Shown in pieces: positions 18,641 to 26,730 of a DNA stretch of 64,000 nt. Position numbers and translations under genes: made by a program. Source of the stretch: Halorientalis marina (lineage in GTDB: Archaea; Halobacteriota; Halobacteria; Halobacteriales; Haloarculaceae); contig NZ_CP095490.1 of assembly GCF_023028345.1 (NCBI RefSeq), forward strand, positions 494,568 through 558,567. Reading direction: 5' to 3'. Position 1 is the stretch's first letter. Each line of letters starts with the position of its first letter. A model generated the notes under the pieces. It had not been told where the DNA came from. It did no database searches and saw nothing but the letters and a program-made list of their open reading frames with translations.

Positions 18641-18668
18641 AAATAATTTTAGCGACCGCAAATTATTT
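18641..18668. promoter_or_regulatory. Operator-like palindrome AAATAATTT-N10-AAATTATTT
   Basis: Two perfect 9-base half-sites (18641-18649 and 18660-18668) lie 27-54 bases before the HTH gene at 18695, overlapping where its TATA element should be. This is the expected position for autorepression by an HTH protein. Confidence 0.55.
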
Positions 18669-18694
18669 GCTAACGCGGGAGTAACAATACGAGC

Positions 18695-19210
18695 ATGACC
18701 GCTGACGTGCCACCAGACGATCTGCCGAGTCTTGAAGCAGAGTGGCGTGAACAGCGACAGAACCAGTCCACGAAGGACCGAGTTTACACAGCCGCTCTTC
18801 AGTTGTACGACGCCACTCGTGTCAAGGAAGTTGCCGAGCAAGCGGACGTCTCGAAAGAGACAGCACGCGACTACCTGAAGTGGTTCTGCGATTTGGGCGT
18901 CCTCGAACAGACGGCAGAATCGCCGGATATGTTCAAGCGGAACGAACAATACTTCGAGTGGCGCCGGATCGAGCGGCTTCAGCAACAGTCCGAAGAGGAA
19001 CTTATTGCCCGACTCGAGGAACTCACACAGCAGGAGCGGGGGTATCGAGATCGATACGATGCTGACGATCCCTCCAGTGTCGATGCCCTCTCCCACGCTG
19101 ATTACGACGAGCTCGAAGATGTCTGGCGGGATATCCAAGAGTGGCGTACTATTCAGCGGCGTATCCAGGAACTCGAACAGGCCCGCCAACGTCGCGACAA
19201 ATATCATTAA
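18695..19210 (+). CDS. HTH regulator, haloarchaeal antitoxin-like
   Basis: A 171-residue protein. A winged-helix/HTH segment at about 25-75 (ALQLYDATRVKEVAEQADVSKETARDYLKWF) is followed by a long charged helical region (RIERLQQQSEEELIARLEELT) that probably dimerises. It resembles the small haloarchaeal HTH proteins that accompany toxin-like genes. It converges on a PIN-domain gene 21 bases away, but that gene has its own upstream HTH partner. The palindrome just upstream suggests autoregulation. Confidence 0.7.
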   Translation: MTADVPPDDLPSLEAEWREQRQNQSTKDRVYTAALQLYDATRVKEVAEQADVSKETARDYLKWFCDLGVLEQTAESPDMFKRNEQYFEWRRIERLQQQSEEELIARLEELTQQERGYRDRYDADDPSSVDALSHADYDELEDVWRDIQEWRTIQRRIQELEQARQRRDKYH

Positions 19211-19231
19211 GCGAGTCTTTCGGTGGCCCCG

Positions 19232-19792
19232 CTACGGCTCGTCCCACGTAAGGCGTTCAACAGTCGGAAATTCTGATTTCGCAGTTTGCGGCGGATTGTA
19301 ATACCGGGACAGGATATCGTAGTACCCGAACTCAGGAGGGATTCGAGCGCACGCTGCTGCCAGATTTTCGTCTGCCGTATGTGTGATGACACGGATTCGA
19401 GTGTTTTCGTCAAATAATCGAACTGCTAACGCAACCAGTGCCGCGTCCCGCCAGTTATTCGTTTCCGGATACTTACTCTGGCGATTGAGAAATTCGTCCG
19501 CGATGAACCGGGCTTTCTCGACCGATCCCGCACTGGGATCGTACCCGTCAGTTCGCCTCCCGGGAAGCGGTGTCGCTACCCGAAGCCACCCCTCTTCGAT
19601 AGCTGTATCGAGATACGGGTTCACCGGTGAATCAGTTTTTCCAGTATCTGCCAGTTCATGGTACACTGCCGCCGGCACCCAGATCTCTGTCTCAGCCTCT
19701 GCCACGGCGCGCTTGAGCGACTCTAAGTGTGGACTGGGGAACTTCCCCATATTCCGAAACATCACCGTGTCCGCGATGTTTGCAGTATACAT
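19232..19792 (-). CDS. PIN-domain protein, probable toxin (ribonuclease)
   Basis: A 186-residue protein with the PIN layout: an N-terminal strand with Asp (NIADTVMF), Glu in the EIWVPAAVYHEL segment, Asp in NNWRDAALVALAVRLF, and a final strand IRVITHTADENLA. These acidic residues form the Mg-binding RNase site in VapC-type toxins. It starts 15 bases downstream of an HTH gene on the same strand, in the usual antitoxin-then-toxin order. At 186 residues it is longer than classic VapC (about 130), like other haloarchaeal PIN proteins with C-terminal extensions. RNA target unknown. Confidence 0.75.
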   Translation of the reverse strand: MYTANIADTVMFRNMGKFPSPHLESLKRAVAEAETEIWVPAAVYHELADTGKTDSPVNPYLDTAIEEGWLRVATPLPGRRTDGYDPSAGSVEKARFIADEFLNRQSKYPETNNWRDAALVALAVRLFDENTRIRVITHTADENLAAACARIPPEFGYYDILSRYYNPPQTAKSEFPTVERLTWDEP

Positions 19793-19806
19793 TTCCGAGA
19801 TACGGG

Positions 19807-20427
19807 CTACTCGTCAACGAGTTCCTCACGCAGATTGCGTTCTTCGTCCTCGAAATCGTCGGGGGTGTACGTTTTCGGGGCAGAGTCATCGTCACCAAGC
19901 CTTAAAATTGCATAGAGGGCCTCGACGAGGTCGTACGTGGTCCCAGGAGAGAGATCCGTAAGTTCAGCGATCTGTCGGATTGTGACCTCGCCCTTACTGT
20001 GTGCTGTCACGAGATCATGAGTGAGTGCGAACGTCACAAGTCCGTGGTCCTCGAGAACACGCTCGATCGCTGGGTACTCGTCCTCGTGTGCGACGATCTC
20101 GACAAGTTCTGGCGTGATCGAGACCTCTGTCTCACGAACTGTCAGCGTCATCTCGAATTCCTCAGCGGTGTATACCGCTGTGCCTGCGTCGTCCCCAACT
20201 TTGCTAATCAGGCCAGCCTGCTCTAACTTGTGGAGATAGTCATATACTGTCTTCTTCGAGACCGACAGCGTTTTAACGAGAGTTGGACCGGTTGCCGTTT
20301 CCGAGCGTCTGATCGACGTATAGAGGGCAGCAAGGGCAGTATTATCGAGTAATTCTGCGAACGTCGGGATCCCGGTGATCGGCCCCGGAGCGTCCTCTGC
20401 ATTTCGGACGTGTTCCGTATCGTAGCT
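19807..20427 (-). CDS. Winged-helix HTH protein, probable antitoxin of the PIN toxin
   Basis: The start MSYDTEHVRNAED at 20427 is preferred to the in-frame codon 33 bases upstream. The 206-residue protein has two HTH-like segments: an N-terminal winged helix (TLVKTLSVSKKTVYDYLHKLEQAGLI) and a C-terminal one (TIRQIAELTDLSPGTTYDLVEALYAI). The double-HTH form and its position immediately before the PIN gene (15-base gap) fit a DNA-binding antitoxin that represses its own operon. The stretch between the two HTH segments probably contacts the toxin or dimerises. Confidence 0.7.
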   Translation of the reverse strand, partial: SYDTEHVRNAEDAPGPITGIPTFAELLDNTALAALYTSIRRSETATGPTLVKTLSVSKKTVYDYLHKLEQAGLISKVGDDAGTAVYTAEEFEMTLTVRETEVSITPELVEIVAHEDEYPAIERVLEDHGLVTFALTHDLVTAHSKGEVTIRQIAELTDLSPGTTYDLVEALYAILRLGDDDSAPKTYTPDDFEDEERNLREELVDE

Positions 20428-20775
20428 CATCCTGTATAGAGTAACGAAACTAGAAACCATAAGGGTTTGCTACGGACAGAGGTCTCCTGAGCTGCTGTCT
20501 CCTCCTCGGTTCTATAGTTGAGATGTCGTTGAATAACAGATCTGAGCCCTCGCCCGGGTCGCGGTCGCTGCGCGACATCTCCGCTTAACCTTCCGCACGC
20601 ACGGCAGCCGCGCGCGCGGATTCGCCGCGATTGCGAAGAGTGGCCGCACAGACGACCACGCATGCGCGACCCGGACTCGCCCTCACAGTCCGCCAGGACT
20701 CGTACTCGTGTTCTTTCCGCAAGGTCCACCCGCGACGCTCCGCGACCGCGTTGCCTTCGGCACTGACGCGGCTCA

Positions 20776-20812
20776 CGATTGCCATCGCTCGCAGGGCTCG
20801 CGTCGGCAATCG
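20776..20812. repeat. Hairpin repeat R1
   Basis: CGATTGCC (20776-20783) pairs perfectly with GGCAATCG (20805-20812); the loop contains CATCGCTCGCAGG. Flanks TCA and ACCGCC are shared with R2 and R3. Confidence 0.5.
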
Positions 20813-21057
20813 ACCGCCTCAGCGCCGAAACTGCGCTCGTCGCGGGCGGACGGCTCGGAACCCGCTGTGCGATGGCGTGGGGGTTCCACATCCGTTGCGC
20901 GTCCCGCGCGCCTTCGGTCAACACCGCACCGCACTCAGGCGCGCGCGCTGCGAGGCGGGTCCCGCCCGCGCCTCGTCTGACCTCGGCGCGGGTCCCACCC
21001 ACCTCTTGGTCGCGCGGTACGGGCCGCCCGCGCGACGTGCTCAGTAATGAGTAACCG

Positions 21058-21457
21058 GTTAGCACTTAATTCAGACGCTCCACTGCGCGCGAGACTGCGC
21101 TCCGCGCTTCCATCGTGCTCGGATAGTCGTGTCGCCGTCGGCGACACTGCCGGGGGTTCTGCGCGCTCGGCGAGGGACGCTCCTCGCTGACGCGAGGGCG
21201 TTTCCTGCCAGTCCGCGCTCGACCCGGGCTGCCGGGCGCGACTGCCTCCCATGGGATTCCATCCAACGGCGTTGCTGCGGGCTCGCAGCCGGCTGTCACG
21301 ATTGCCGTCGCTCGCAGGACTCGCGTCGGCAATCGACCGCCTGCGAGCTCCTCCCGGTGCGTGGATTCCATCCCACGGGAGTTCGTCGTGCCGGGCGATT
21401 CGGGCCCCTCCCGCGCTCCGCGCGGGTCCCTCCCGAACGGATGAATTAAGTGCTAAC
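21058..21457. repeat. 400-base segment bounded by a perfect 16-base inverted repeat
   Basis: GTTAGCACTTAATTCA (21058-21073) and its exact complement TGAATTAAGTGCTAAC (21442-21457). The inverted repeat is AT-rich, unlike the GC-rich interior. No target duplication is visible at the flanks. It could be a non-autonomous, MITE-like element, or a boundary pair left by another process. Confidence 0.45.
21299..21335. repeat. Hairpin repeat R2
   Basis: CGATTGCC (21299-21306) and GGCAATCG (21328-21335) around a loop nearly identical to R1. Confidence 0.5.
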
Positions 21458-21503
21458 TGCGGAGAACCTGCCTCGCGTTGCTTACGGCACTGCCGGCGGG
21501 TCA

Positions 21504-21549
21504 CGATTTCCATCGCTCACGGACGTCGTTGCGTTCGCGTCGGAAATCG
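21504..21549. repeat. Hairpin repeat R3 with compensatory change
   Basis: CGATTTCC (21504-21511) pairs with GGAAATCG (21542-21549). Compared with R1 and R2 both arms changed together, so pairing is preserved. Confidence 0.5.
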
Positions 21550-21760
21550 ACCGCCGCAGCGCCGACGCGGCGCGACGCTGCTTCTCCTTGGTCCTGCGGA
21601 CCCGGTCATAGGGGCAGGTGGCCCGTCCGGGGACAGGCGGAAACCCGGCGGCTGGGCGGTGGTTCCGTCCAGTCGGCCGCCCGGCGGGGCGTGGGGCGAC
21701 AGCCGCGGCTCACAGGCGTCGAAAGGTGAGGCGTGGTGAGCGCCCCGAAAGGTGTCAACA

Positions 21761-22864
21761 ATGTCTGATAGTAATCCTTCGCAGAAAAAGGTATCGACGA
21801 CTGAAAAAGGCGCACTGGCAGAGAAGGAGCGCGATCCGCGCGAAGAGCAGATGAGCGTCCCGCTGGCCGAGAAGGTCAGTGGGCCGGAACACATCCTGGA
21901 AGATGTCGCCGAAACGCAGTCGGATGACGAACTCGATTTCCGGCCGAACAAGGGTATCGACTCGCGTGGCAACTACTACGAGCGTCAGCACGATTACGAC
22001 TGGACGCGTGATCCGGCGGTCAGCCCCGGTCGTCGACACGGTGACACGCTCGCCCAGCAGGAGCGGCGGGCCGGCCGGGAGGCCGAAATGGAGCGCCATC
22101 GCGAGGTCGCTCGTGGCGCCCACGACGCTGGCCGCAAGCGCGCGGCAGCGTCCCGCGCCCAGTGTGGAGTTGACACGCCCTACACGCAGACGACGGCCGA
22201 CGTACGTCCTGACGTGGATCCCTCGGACAAGGCCGATCCTCGCGGGTGGCTCCAGCAAGACGAACTCGCTGCGGTCAACCAGGTGGCCGCATCACTCGTT
22301 AAGGAGATGGAACGCGACATCCAGCTGGGGCGGGCCGGCCTCGCGAAGTTGGTGGCAAAACACGTCCTCGATGGGGCTGACGCCCTCGATGCGGCACTCG
22401 AAGTCAAGCGCTCGCTCCAGCGGTTGCCCGACGTGGCAGAGACGTTCATGGACATCGATGTCTTCACCACGTGGACGACCACGGTCGAAGCCGAGGTTGA
22501 TCACCTCTTCGAGACGCCGGCCGCCAGCCAATATCAGGCTGGATACCTGGAAGACAAGAACGGCGATCGACGGAAGTTCGTCTACTGGTCGAAGTCCCAC
22601 AAGGCAACTGGCATGGCGACGTTCCGGGAGGGTGACCAGGTTCGGCTCGAAGACGTGAAGATCAACGAATGGCACGGGAAGGCCTGTCTCGCAATCACCG
22701 GCGACACGGAGATCATCATCGACGAACGTGGTGATGGCCCCATGCATCGGACCGGAACGGCAGGCGAGGCGCCGTCGGTGGCTCCCTGGGATGTCGACGC
22801 AGACTCCCACGCGTGGGTCGAAGGCATTGACCTTACACGAGCGCTTCAGCAGTTCGACGGCTGA
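21761..22864 (+). CDS. OB-fold (RPA-like) DNA-binding protein
   Basis: Start at ATG 21761 (MSDSNPSQKK); a GTG nine bases upstream is also in frame. The 367-residue protein has a long charged, Arg/Glu-rich N-terminal half (about 1-150, probably disordered). A helical middle follows (LVKEMERDIQLGRAGLAKLVA). The C-terminal OB-fold is recognisable from FREGDQVRLEDVKINEWHG and KACLAITGDTEI, the strand pattern of archaeal RPA-type single-strand-binding modules. It probably binds ssDNA during replication or repair of the accessory element. An oligo-T terminator follows. Confidence 0.7.
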   Translation: MSDSNPSQKKVSTTEKGALAEKERDPREEQMSVPLAEKVSGPEHILEDVAETQSDDELDFRPNKGIDSRGNYYERQHDYDWTRDPAVSPGRRHGDTLAQQERRAGREAEMERHREVARGAHDAGRKRAAASRAQCGVDTPYTQTTADVRPDVDPSDKADPRGWLQQDELAAVNQVAASLVKEMERDIQLGRAGLAKLVAKHVLDGADALDAALEVKRSLQRLPDVAETFMDIDVFTTWTTTVEAEVDHLFETPAASQYQAGYLEDKNGDRRKFVYWSKSHKATGMATFREGDQVRLEDVKINEWHGKACLAITGDTEIIIDERGDGPMHRTGTAGEAPSVAPWDVDADSHAWVEGIDLTRALQQFDG

Positions 22865-22874
22865 TGATCCTCCG

Positions 22875-22885
22875 CCTCTTTTTTA
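22875..22885 (+). terminator. Oligo-T terminator
   Basis: Six T (22879-22884) after a C-rich stretch, 15 bases beyond the stop of the OB-fold gene. Confidence 0.5.
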
Positions 22886-23250
22886 CCGTCACGCGAAGTC
22901 GGCACCGACTTCCGGTGGTCGTGGGCCCTGGGGCTGGCAGCGGGGGCGAAGCGAGACATTCTCAAGGGGAGACCCGCACCGCGCGCGGCGCCACCGACAG
23001 ACGTGGTCTGTCGAGTCCCCGCTCGCTCCCCTCGGTCGCTCGCGGGGACGACGGAGCGCTGCGATCGGCGCGACGCGCGCCTCGCGGCGGTCCACCGTGC
23101 TCGCTTCGCTGCGCGCGGTCCCAAATACCGGCATTGAGTCCTAAAACAGTTAGAATTCGTGAAAAAATTGTAAGTCGTCGAACCCGCAATCCCGGATAGA
23201 TCGCTGACATACCCCATTTCGCGGCCACAATTACCGATCTTGTACCTCCC
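22886..23250. other. GC-rich palindromic spacer
   Basis: No gene is supported. It contains AAGTCGGCACCGACTT (22896-22911), a perfect short palindrome. Near 23097-23115 lies CGTGCTCGCTTCGCTGCGC, the counterpart of the motif in the 7.47 kb spacer. The right end becomes AT-rich before the next gene. Confidence 0.4.
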
Positions 23251-23661
23251 ATGTTTCTAACTGAATTCGACTCTTGTTCGGGAGACGAATTTCAGGAGGC
23301 TCTATTCGCGCTGGAAGAAGAGGGGAATGTCGCGCTGCTCACCGGACAGGTCCTACCCGCCGGCTTTACCCATATGAGCGCTCAATTTCTCGGAGATCCG
23401 GCGTTTGAACGGACTGCATTCGTCGGTACGCCCGATCCAGATCTCGCATTTACAGAACGGTTAGATCGGGCCGGCTTCGATCCAGAAGAAAGAGAACGTG
23501 TCTACACAGTTGAGTTGGACCCCGAGGGCTGTAGTGCCGTTCCAAACCAACTCACAGCGGTAACAGCGCGGAAGCCCATCGGCTTTAGCCGTGGGAGGAA
23601 GCGCGTAAACTCCGTGCAACGATCCACCAGTAACGGCATTGCTGACTCCCAAAAGACTTGA
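23251..23661 (+). pseudogene. Probable truncated gene, 3' end replaced by IS200/IS605-related sequence
   Basis: The first 105 codons read as a normal haloarchaeal protein (MFLTEFDSCSGDEFQEALF to CSAVPNQLTAV). The last 30 codons turn basic (KPIGFSRGRKRVNS). At about 23574-23593 that part contains the AAGCCCATCGGCTTTAGCC hairpin typical of IS200/IS605 3' ends. I read this as a gene cut by an IS1341-type element whose TnpB gene follows. The N-terminal part has a Rossmann/RecA-like rhythm (NVALLTGQVLPAG) but I do not recognise its family. A functional short protein cannot be excluded. Confidence 0.45.
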
Positions 23662-23698
23662 AAAATGTTAATAAAGAGTAGCGACTACTGTGAGATAC

Positions 23699-24991
23699 AT
23701 GGCGTGGGAGGTTACTCGAACGGTTCGCGTCCGTCTCGACGTGCCTGCCGACCGCCGGAGTGACCTCCACGCCACCAATTCCAAATTCCAGTACTGCGCG
23801 AACCGCACCGCAGACTGGGCGTGGCGCTATCCTGATGAGGACTGCGTGACCAGCAAAAGCGAAGCCGAGGCCGCCATCTACGACGACCTTCGGGAAGAAA
23901 CCGACGACCTACATGCGAACCTCGTTCAGAAGGCGATCAAACGCGCCACCGACGACATCGACAACTGCGTAGACAGGCTGGCCGACGGCGAGACCACCAG
24001 CAAGCCCGAATACGATACGTTCAGCATTGTCTACGACAAGCGAGCCGCCACCTACTACCGCGACAAAGTGAGTCTCGCCACCGTCAACAGGAGAGTAGAG
24101 TGCGAGTACGACCTGCCCAACGATCCCGCGGGGACACCTCACGGCAAGTACCTACTTAACGAGGACTACGACTTTGCCACTAGCACTGTCCACTACGACA
24201 GCGACGCCGACGAGTTCTACCTGCACGCCGCGATGGAGCGGGAACTCGACGCAAGCAGTCCTGAGAAAGCCGAGGATTCGAGAGTCCTCGGCGTGGACTG
24301 CAACGTTGACGACCATATCGCCGTGAGTTCAACAGGTAGGTTCGTCGGCAACGCCGACTATCTCAACCACCAGCGCCGCGAGTTCGAGAAGCGGCGTGCC
24401 AGCCTGCAACAGACGGGGACGCGAAGCGCCCACCTGACCTACCACCGCGTCGGTGACAGGTTCGGACGCTGGAGCGCGGACTACCTGCATCGGTGCTCCA
24501 AAGAAATCGTTTCAGAGGCCGAACGCCACGGCTGTACGCACATCGCGTTCGAGGACTTGGAGCAGATTCGAGAGCGCATCAGCGACGGCAAGAAATTCCA
24601 ACAGTGGGCGTTCCGTGCGTTGCAGGAACAAGTCGCGTACAAGGCCGAGGAACAGGGCATCGTAGTCGAGAAAGTCGACCCATCCTACACCAGCCAGCAG
24701 TGCTCGAAGTGTGGGTGTACACTCGAAGAAAACCGGGACGGGCAACACTTCGCCTGCTTGGACTGTTCGTACTCGGTGCACGCCGACTACAACGCGGCGA
24801 AAAACGTGGCGCGGAAACTTACACTCAAACTCCAGCGGGGGCAGAAGTCCCCCGCTGGAGGGGCGTTCTGTCAGTACGCCCTGAAGTCGGGGATTATGAC
24901 CGTGAACGCGACTGACGTGTCGTCCGACACCCCTGTGTCGGCAGAACGGGAGTCCACCGGCAAGCCAACGGCTTCAGCCGTTGGTAGCTGA
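23699..24991 (+). CDS. tnpB: TnpB (IS1341-type, IS200/IS605 family), apparently intact
   Basis: Start at ATG 23699 (MAWEVTRTVRVRL). The 430-residue protein has all three RuvC acidic residues: GVDCNVDD (about 199), FEDLEQI (about 285) and HADYNAAKNVA (about 361). The zinc finger CSKC...CLDC lies between the second and third. TnpB proteins are RNA-guided nickases/nucleases that use an omega RNA from the element's 3' end to cut empty donor sites. No TnpA lies nearby, so the element is of the solitary IS1341 type. The C-terminal codons overlap a strong hairpin (24830-24860), and the gene end overlaps the 3' end of the convergent ATPase gene. Confidence 0.9.
   Translation: MAWEVTRTVRVRLDVPADRRSDLHATNSKFQYCANRTADWAWRYPDEDCVTSKSEAEAAIYDDLREETDDLHANLVQKAIKRATDDIDNCVDRLADGETTSKPEYDTFSIVYDKRAATYYRDKVSLATVNRRVECEYDLPNDPAGTPHGKYLLNEDYDFATSTVHYDSDADEFYLHAAMERELDASSPEKAEDSRVLGVDCNVDDHIAVSSTGRFVGNADYLNHQRREFEKRRASLQQTGTRSAHLTYHRVGDRFGRWSADYLHRCSKEIVSEAERHGCTHIAFEDLEQIRERISDGKKFQQWAFRALQEQVAYKAEEQGIVVEKVDPSYTSQQCSKCGCTLEENRDGQHFACLDCSYSVHADYNAAKNVARKLTLKLQRGQKSPAGGAFCQYALKSGIMTVNATDVSSDTPVSAERESTGKPTASAVGS
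24830..24990 (+). ncRNA. Candidate omega (reRNA) scaffold at the TnpB 3' end
   Basis: Two strong hairpins: CTCCAGCGGGGG / CCCCCGCTGGAG (24830-24841 and 24849-24860) with a 7-base loop, and CCAACGGC-TTCA-GCCGTTGG (24965-24984). IS200/IS605 omega RNAs overlap the tnpB 3' end and finish at the element's right end, where the guide is read from flanking DNA. The guide here would start at about 24985. Position and folds fit; transcription is not shown. Confidence 0.5.
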
Positions 24992-26365
24992 CTCCCCCGG
25001 CGTAATCAGATCGGACAGGTCGAAGAGAAATACATCATTGCGTGTCTCAGCAGTCTGTTCGAGATCAGCAGTATATCCAGAACGGCTGAACAGGACGTAC
25101 GAGGTCTCCCCGTCTGCTGGCTCCTCAGACCACCGGACTTCCGATACTGTGCGTTCGAGATTGGCGAGGACGCCCTCATCCACAGGACGAGAGGTGAACT
25201 TACATTCTCCAGCGACAAGACCCTCGTCGGCGAGTCCCAGAACATCCAATTCGTGTTCCTTGAACCACCACTGTCCGACATCACGAAATTGTTGGTCGAG
25301 AAGGTTCGGGAGCGCGCGCTGGCAGAGGCGTTCGAATAACGGACTCACGTAATCCGCCAGTTCGGGTGCGACGAGTTCGTCATACGCGTCCTCACCGAGC
25401 ATCCGGAGTTGATCCTGGTTGCCGTACACGAACCGGAACCAGAACCGGAATAACGGCGCAGCGATGCGATACCGACCGCGTTTCGATGCGGTTGGTGATT
25501 CCGTCACAGGAATATGACGCTCAACCAGCCGAAGCCGGCGAAGCTTCTGGAGGTATGTGCTCAGTGATCCGGACTCTACGCCGGCCATCCCTGCTATTTC
25601 GTTTGGGGTTCGTCGCCCGTGTGCCAGCGCACGGAGAATGCTAAAGTACGTATTCGGCTGCCGGAGTTCGGTCCGGAGCAGAAACTCAGGCTCCGAATAC
25701 AGGAGCCCGCGTTCGGAGAGGATCGTCTGTTGAACGTTCGTTCCTAAGTGCTGGTCAGGCTCGATGGTCTGGAGATAGTACGGTGTCCCACCGTAGATCG
25801 ACCATGAAGTGATAGCGGTCTCCGGATCATACTCTGGGAAAAACTCGCGGGCATCCACTACGGAGAGCGGTTTGAGGTCGATCGTCGCCGTTCGCCGACC
25901 GTACAGCGGTGCGCTCCCGGAGAGTACCTTGTCTTCCATGACGCTAATCGACGAGCCGACGAGCACGAGCGTCATCTCCGTCTCCTGTAACGCCATGTCC
26001 CAGACACGTTGAATCCGGGATGGCAGTGACTCATCTTCCTCGATAAGAAACGGGAACTCGTCGATAACGACGACCGCATCGTCCTCTCCAAGAGCTTCAA
26101 GGAGTGCCTCCCAGTCGCGCCGGACGTTTCGCAATGAGGGAAACTGACCCGTGGCTGTGTCGACGAACTGTTCGAGTTGGTTCTGTGCCGTTGACTCAAC
26201 CGCCTGGTAGTAGACGGCATCGTTCCGATCAGCGATAGACTGACGGACCAGCTCGCTCTTGCCGAGTCGACGGCGTCCGTAGAGCACAACGAAATCGGCT
26301 GTCTCTGACTCGTAGCAGTTCGTGAGTTGATCGAGTTCGACATCCCGATCAACGAATTCCTCCAT
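24974..26365 (-). CDS. Archaeal-type ATPase with C-terminal DUF234 nuclease-like domain
   Basis: A 463-residue protein of the archaeal ATPase family. Walker A YGRRRLGKSELV lies at about 29-40 and Walker B VVVIDEFPFLIEE at about 99-111. A winged-helix region follows (EIAGMAGVESGSLSTYLQKLRRL, about 268-290). The C-terminal DUF234 domain has DVLGL and GECKF (about 370-390), a PD-(D/E)XK-like pair. Such proteins are widespread in archaeal accessory DNA and probably act on DNA or in defence, but biochemical roles are poorly known. Its last codons overlap the TnpB element by 18 bases, so the original C-terminus may have been altered by the insertion. A 28-base perfect palindrome lies 36 bases upstream of the start. 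Confidence 0.8.
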   Translation of the reverse strand: MEEFVDRDVELDQLTNCYESETADFVVLYGRRRLGKSELVRQSIADRNDAVYYQAVESTAQNQLEQFVDTATGQFPSLRNVRRDWEALLEALGEDDAVVVIDEFPFLIEEDESLPSRIQRVWDMALQETEMTLVLVGSSISVMEDKVLSGSAPLYGRRTATIDLKPLSVVDAREFFPEYDPETAITSWSIYGGTPYYLQTIEPDQHLGTNVQQTILSERGLLYSEPEFLLRTELRQPNTYFSILRALAHGRRTPNEIAGMAGVESGSLSTYLQKLRRLRLVERHIPVTESPTASKRGRYRIAAPLFRFWFRFVYGNQDQLRMLGEDAYDELVAPELADYVSPLFERLCQRALPNLLDQQFRDVGQWWFKEHELDVLGLADEGLVAGECKFTSRPVDEGVLANLERTVSEVRWSEEPADGETSYVLFSRSGYTADLEQTAETRNDVFLFDLSDLITPGESATNG

Positions 26366-26400
26366 ACTGTCAGTACCACGTCCGAACTAATGGAACTTCT

Positions 26401-26428
26401 GATTTCAGAAATCGCGATTTCTGAAATC
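26401..26428. promoter_or_regulatory. Perfect 28-base palindrome, probable operator
   Basis: Half-site GATTTCAGAAATCG followed directly by its complement; a further partial half-site TAATTTCTAGA follows. It lies 36 bases before the start of the ATPase gene (minus strand), between divergent genes. A dimeric regulator could bind it; a perfect cruciform or RNA hairpin is also possible. Confidence 0.55.
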
Positions 26429-26520
26429 GTAATTTCTAGATTCCGGATTGTGATTCGAGCCTTCGTTCAGTAGCACAATACTGTTCATACCGGCCTTTTA
26501 TTCCACAATTATTTTGGCGA

Positions 26521-26730
26521 ATGGAACGGAAGACGACCGTGATGACCGACGGTGACAACCTGCTCGTCCGAGAGGCAACTGTGGACATCACCCGACGCGG
26601 TGATATCGTCAGCATCGTTCTGCAGGGTGAGGAGTACCAGATGCAAGCCTCCGAAGCCGAGAAAATCGGCACGGAACTGCTCGCGATTGGCCGCCACGGC
26701 GAAGACCACGAGTCCGTCCCCGACTGGTAA
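26521..26730 (+). CDS. Small beta-rich protein, unknown function
   Basis: A 69-residue protein with a repeated strand pattern (LLVREATVDITRRGDIVSI, VLQGEEYQMQASEA) and a short C-terminal helix. The second in-frame ATG (26542, MTDGDNLLV) is an alternative start. Its stop overlaps the start of the next gene (TAATG), a sign of translational coupling, so the two products probably work together. No family recognised. Confidence 0.55.
   Translation: MERKTTVMTDGDNLLVREATVDITRRGDIVSIVLQGEEYQMQASEAEKIGTELLAIGRHGEDHESVPDW

Larger units (their letters stand above)
20461..21751. other. GC-rich repetitive spacer without convincing genes
   Basis: About 1.3 kb in which every long frame on either strand is Arg/Pro/Ala-rich and lacks haloarchaeal protein composition. 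It holds three related hairpins (20776-20812, 21299-21335, 21504-21549), short direct repeats of GGATTCCATCC (21254, 21362), and a pair of 16-base inverted repeats enclosing 400 bases (21058-21457). It looks like a structured non-coding or repeat-derived region. Confidence 0.5.

Noticed and set aside
20461..21513. Several long frames in the GC-rich spacer (for example about 212 and 192 codons, minus strand)
   Set aside because: All are Arg/Ala/Pro-rich, basic rather than acidic, and follow repeat structure; not haloarchaeal proteins.
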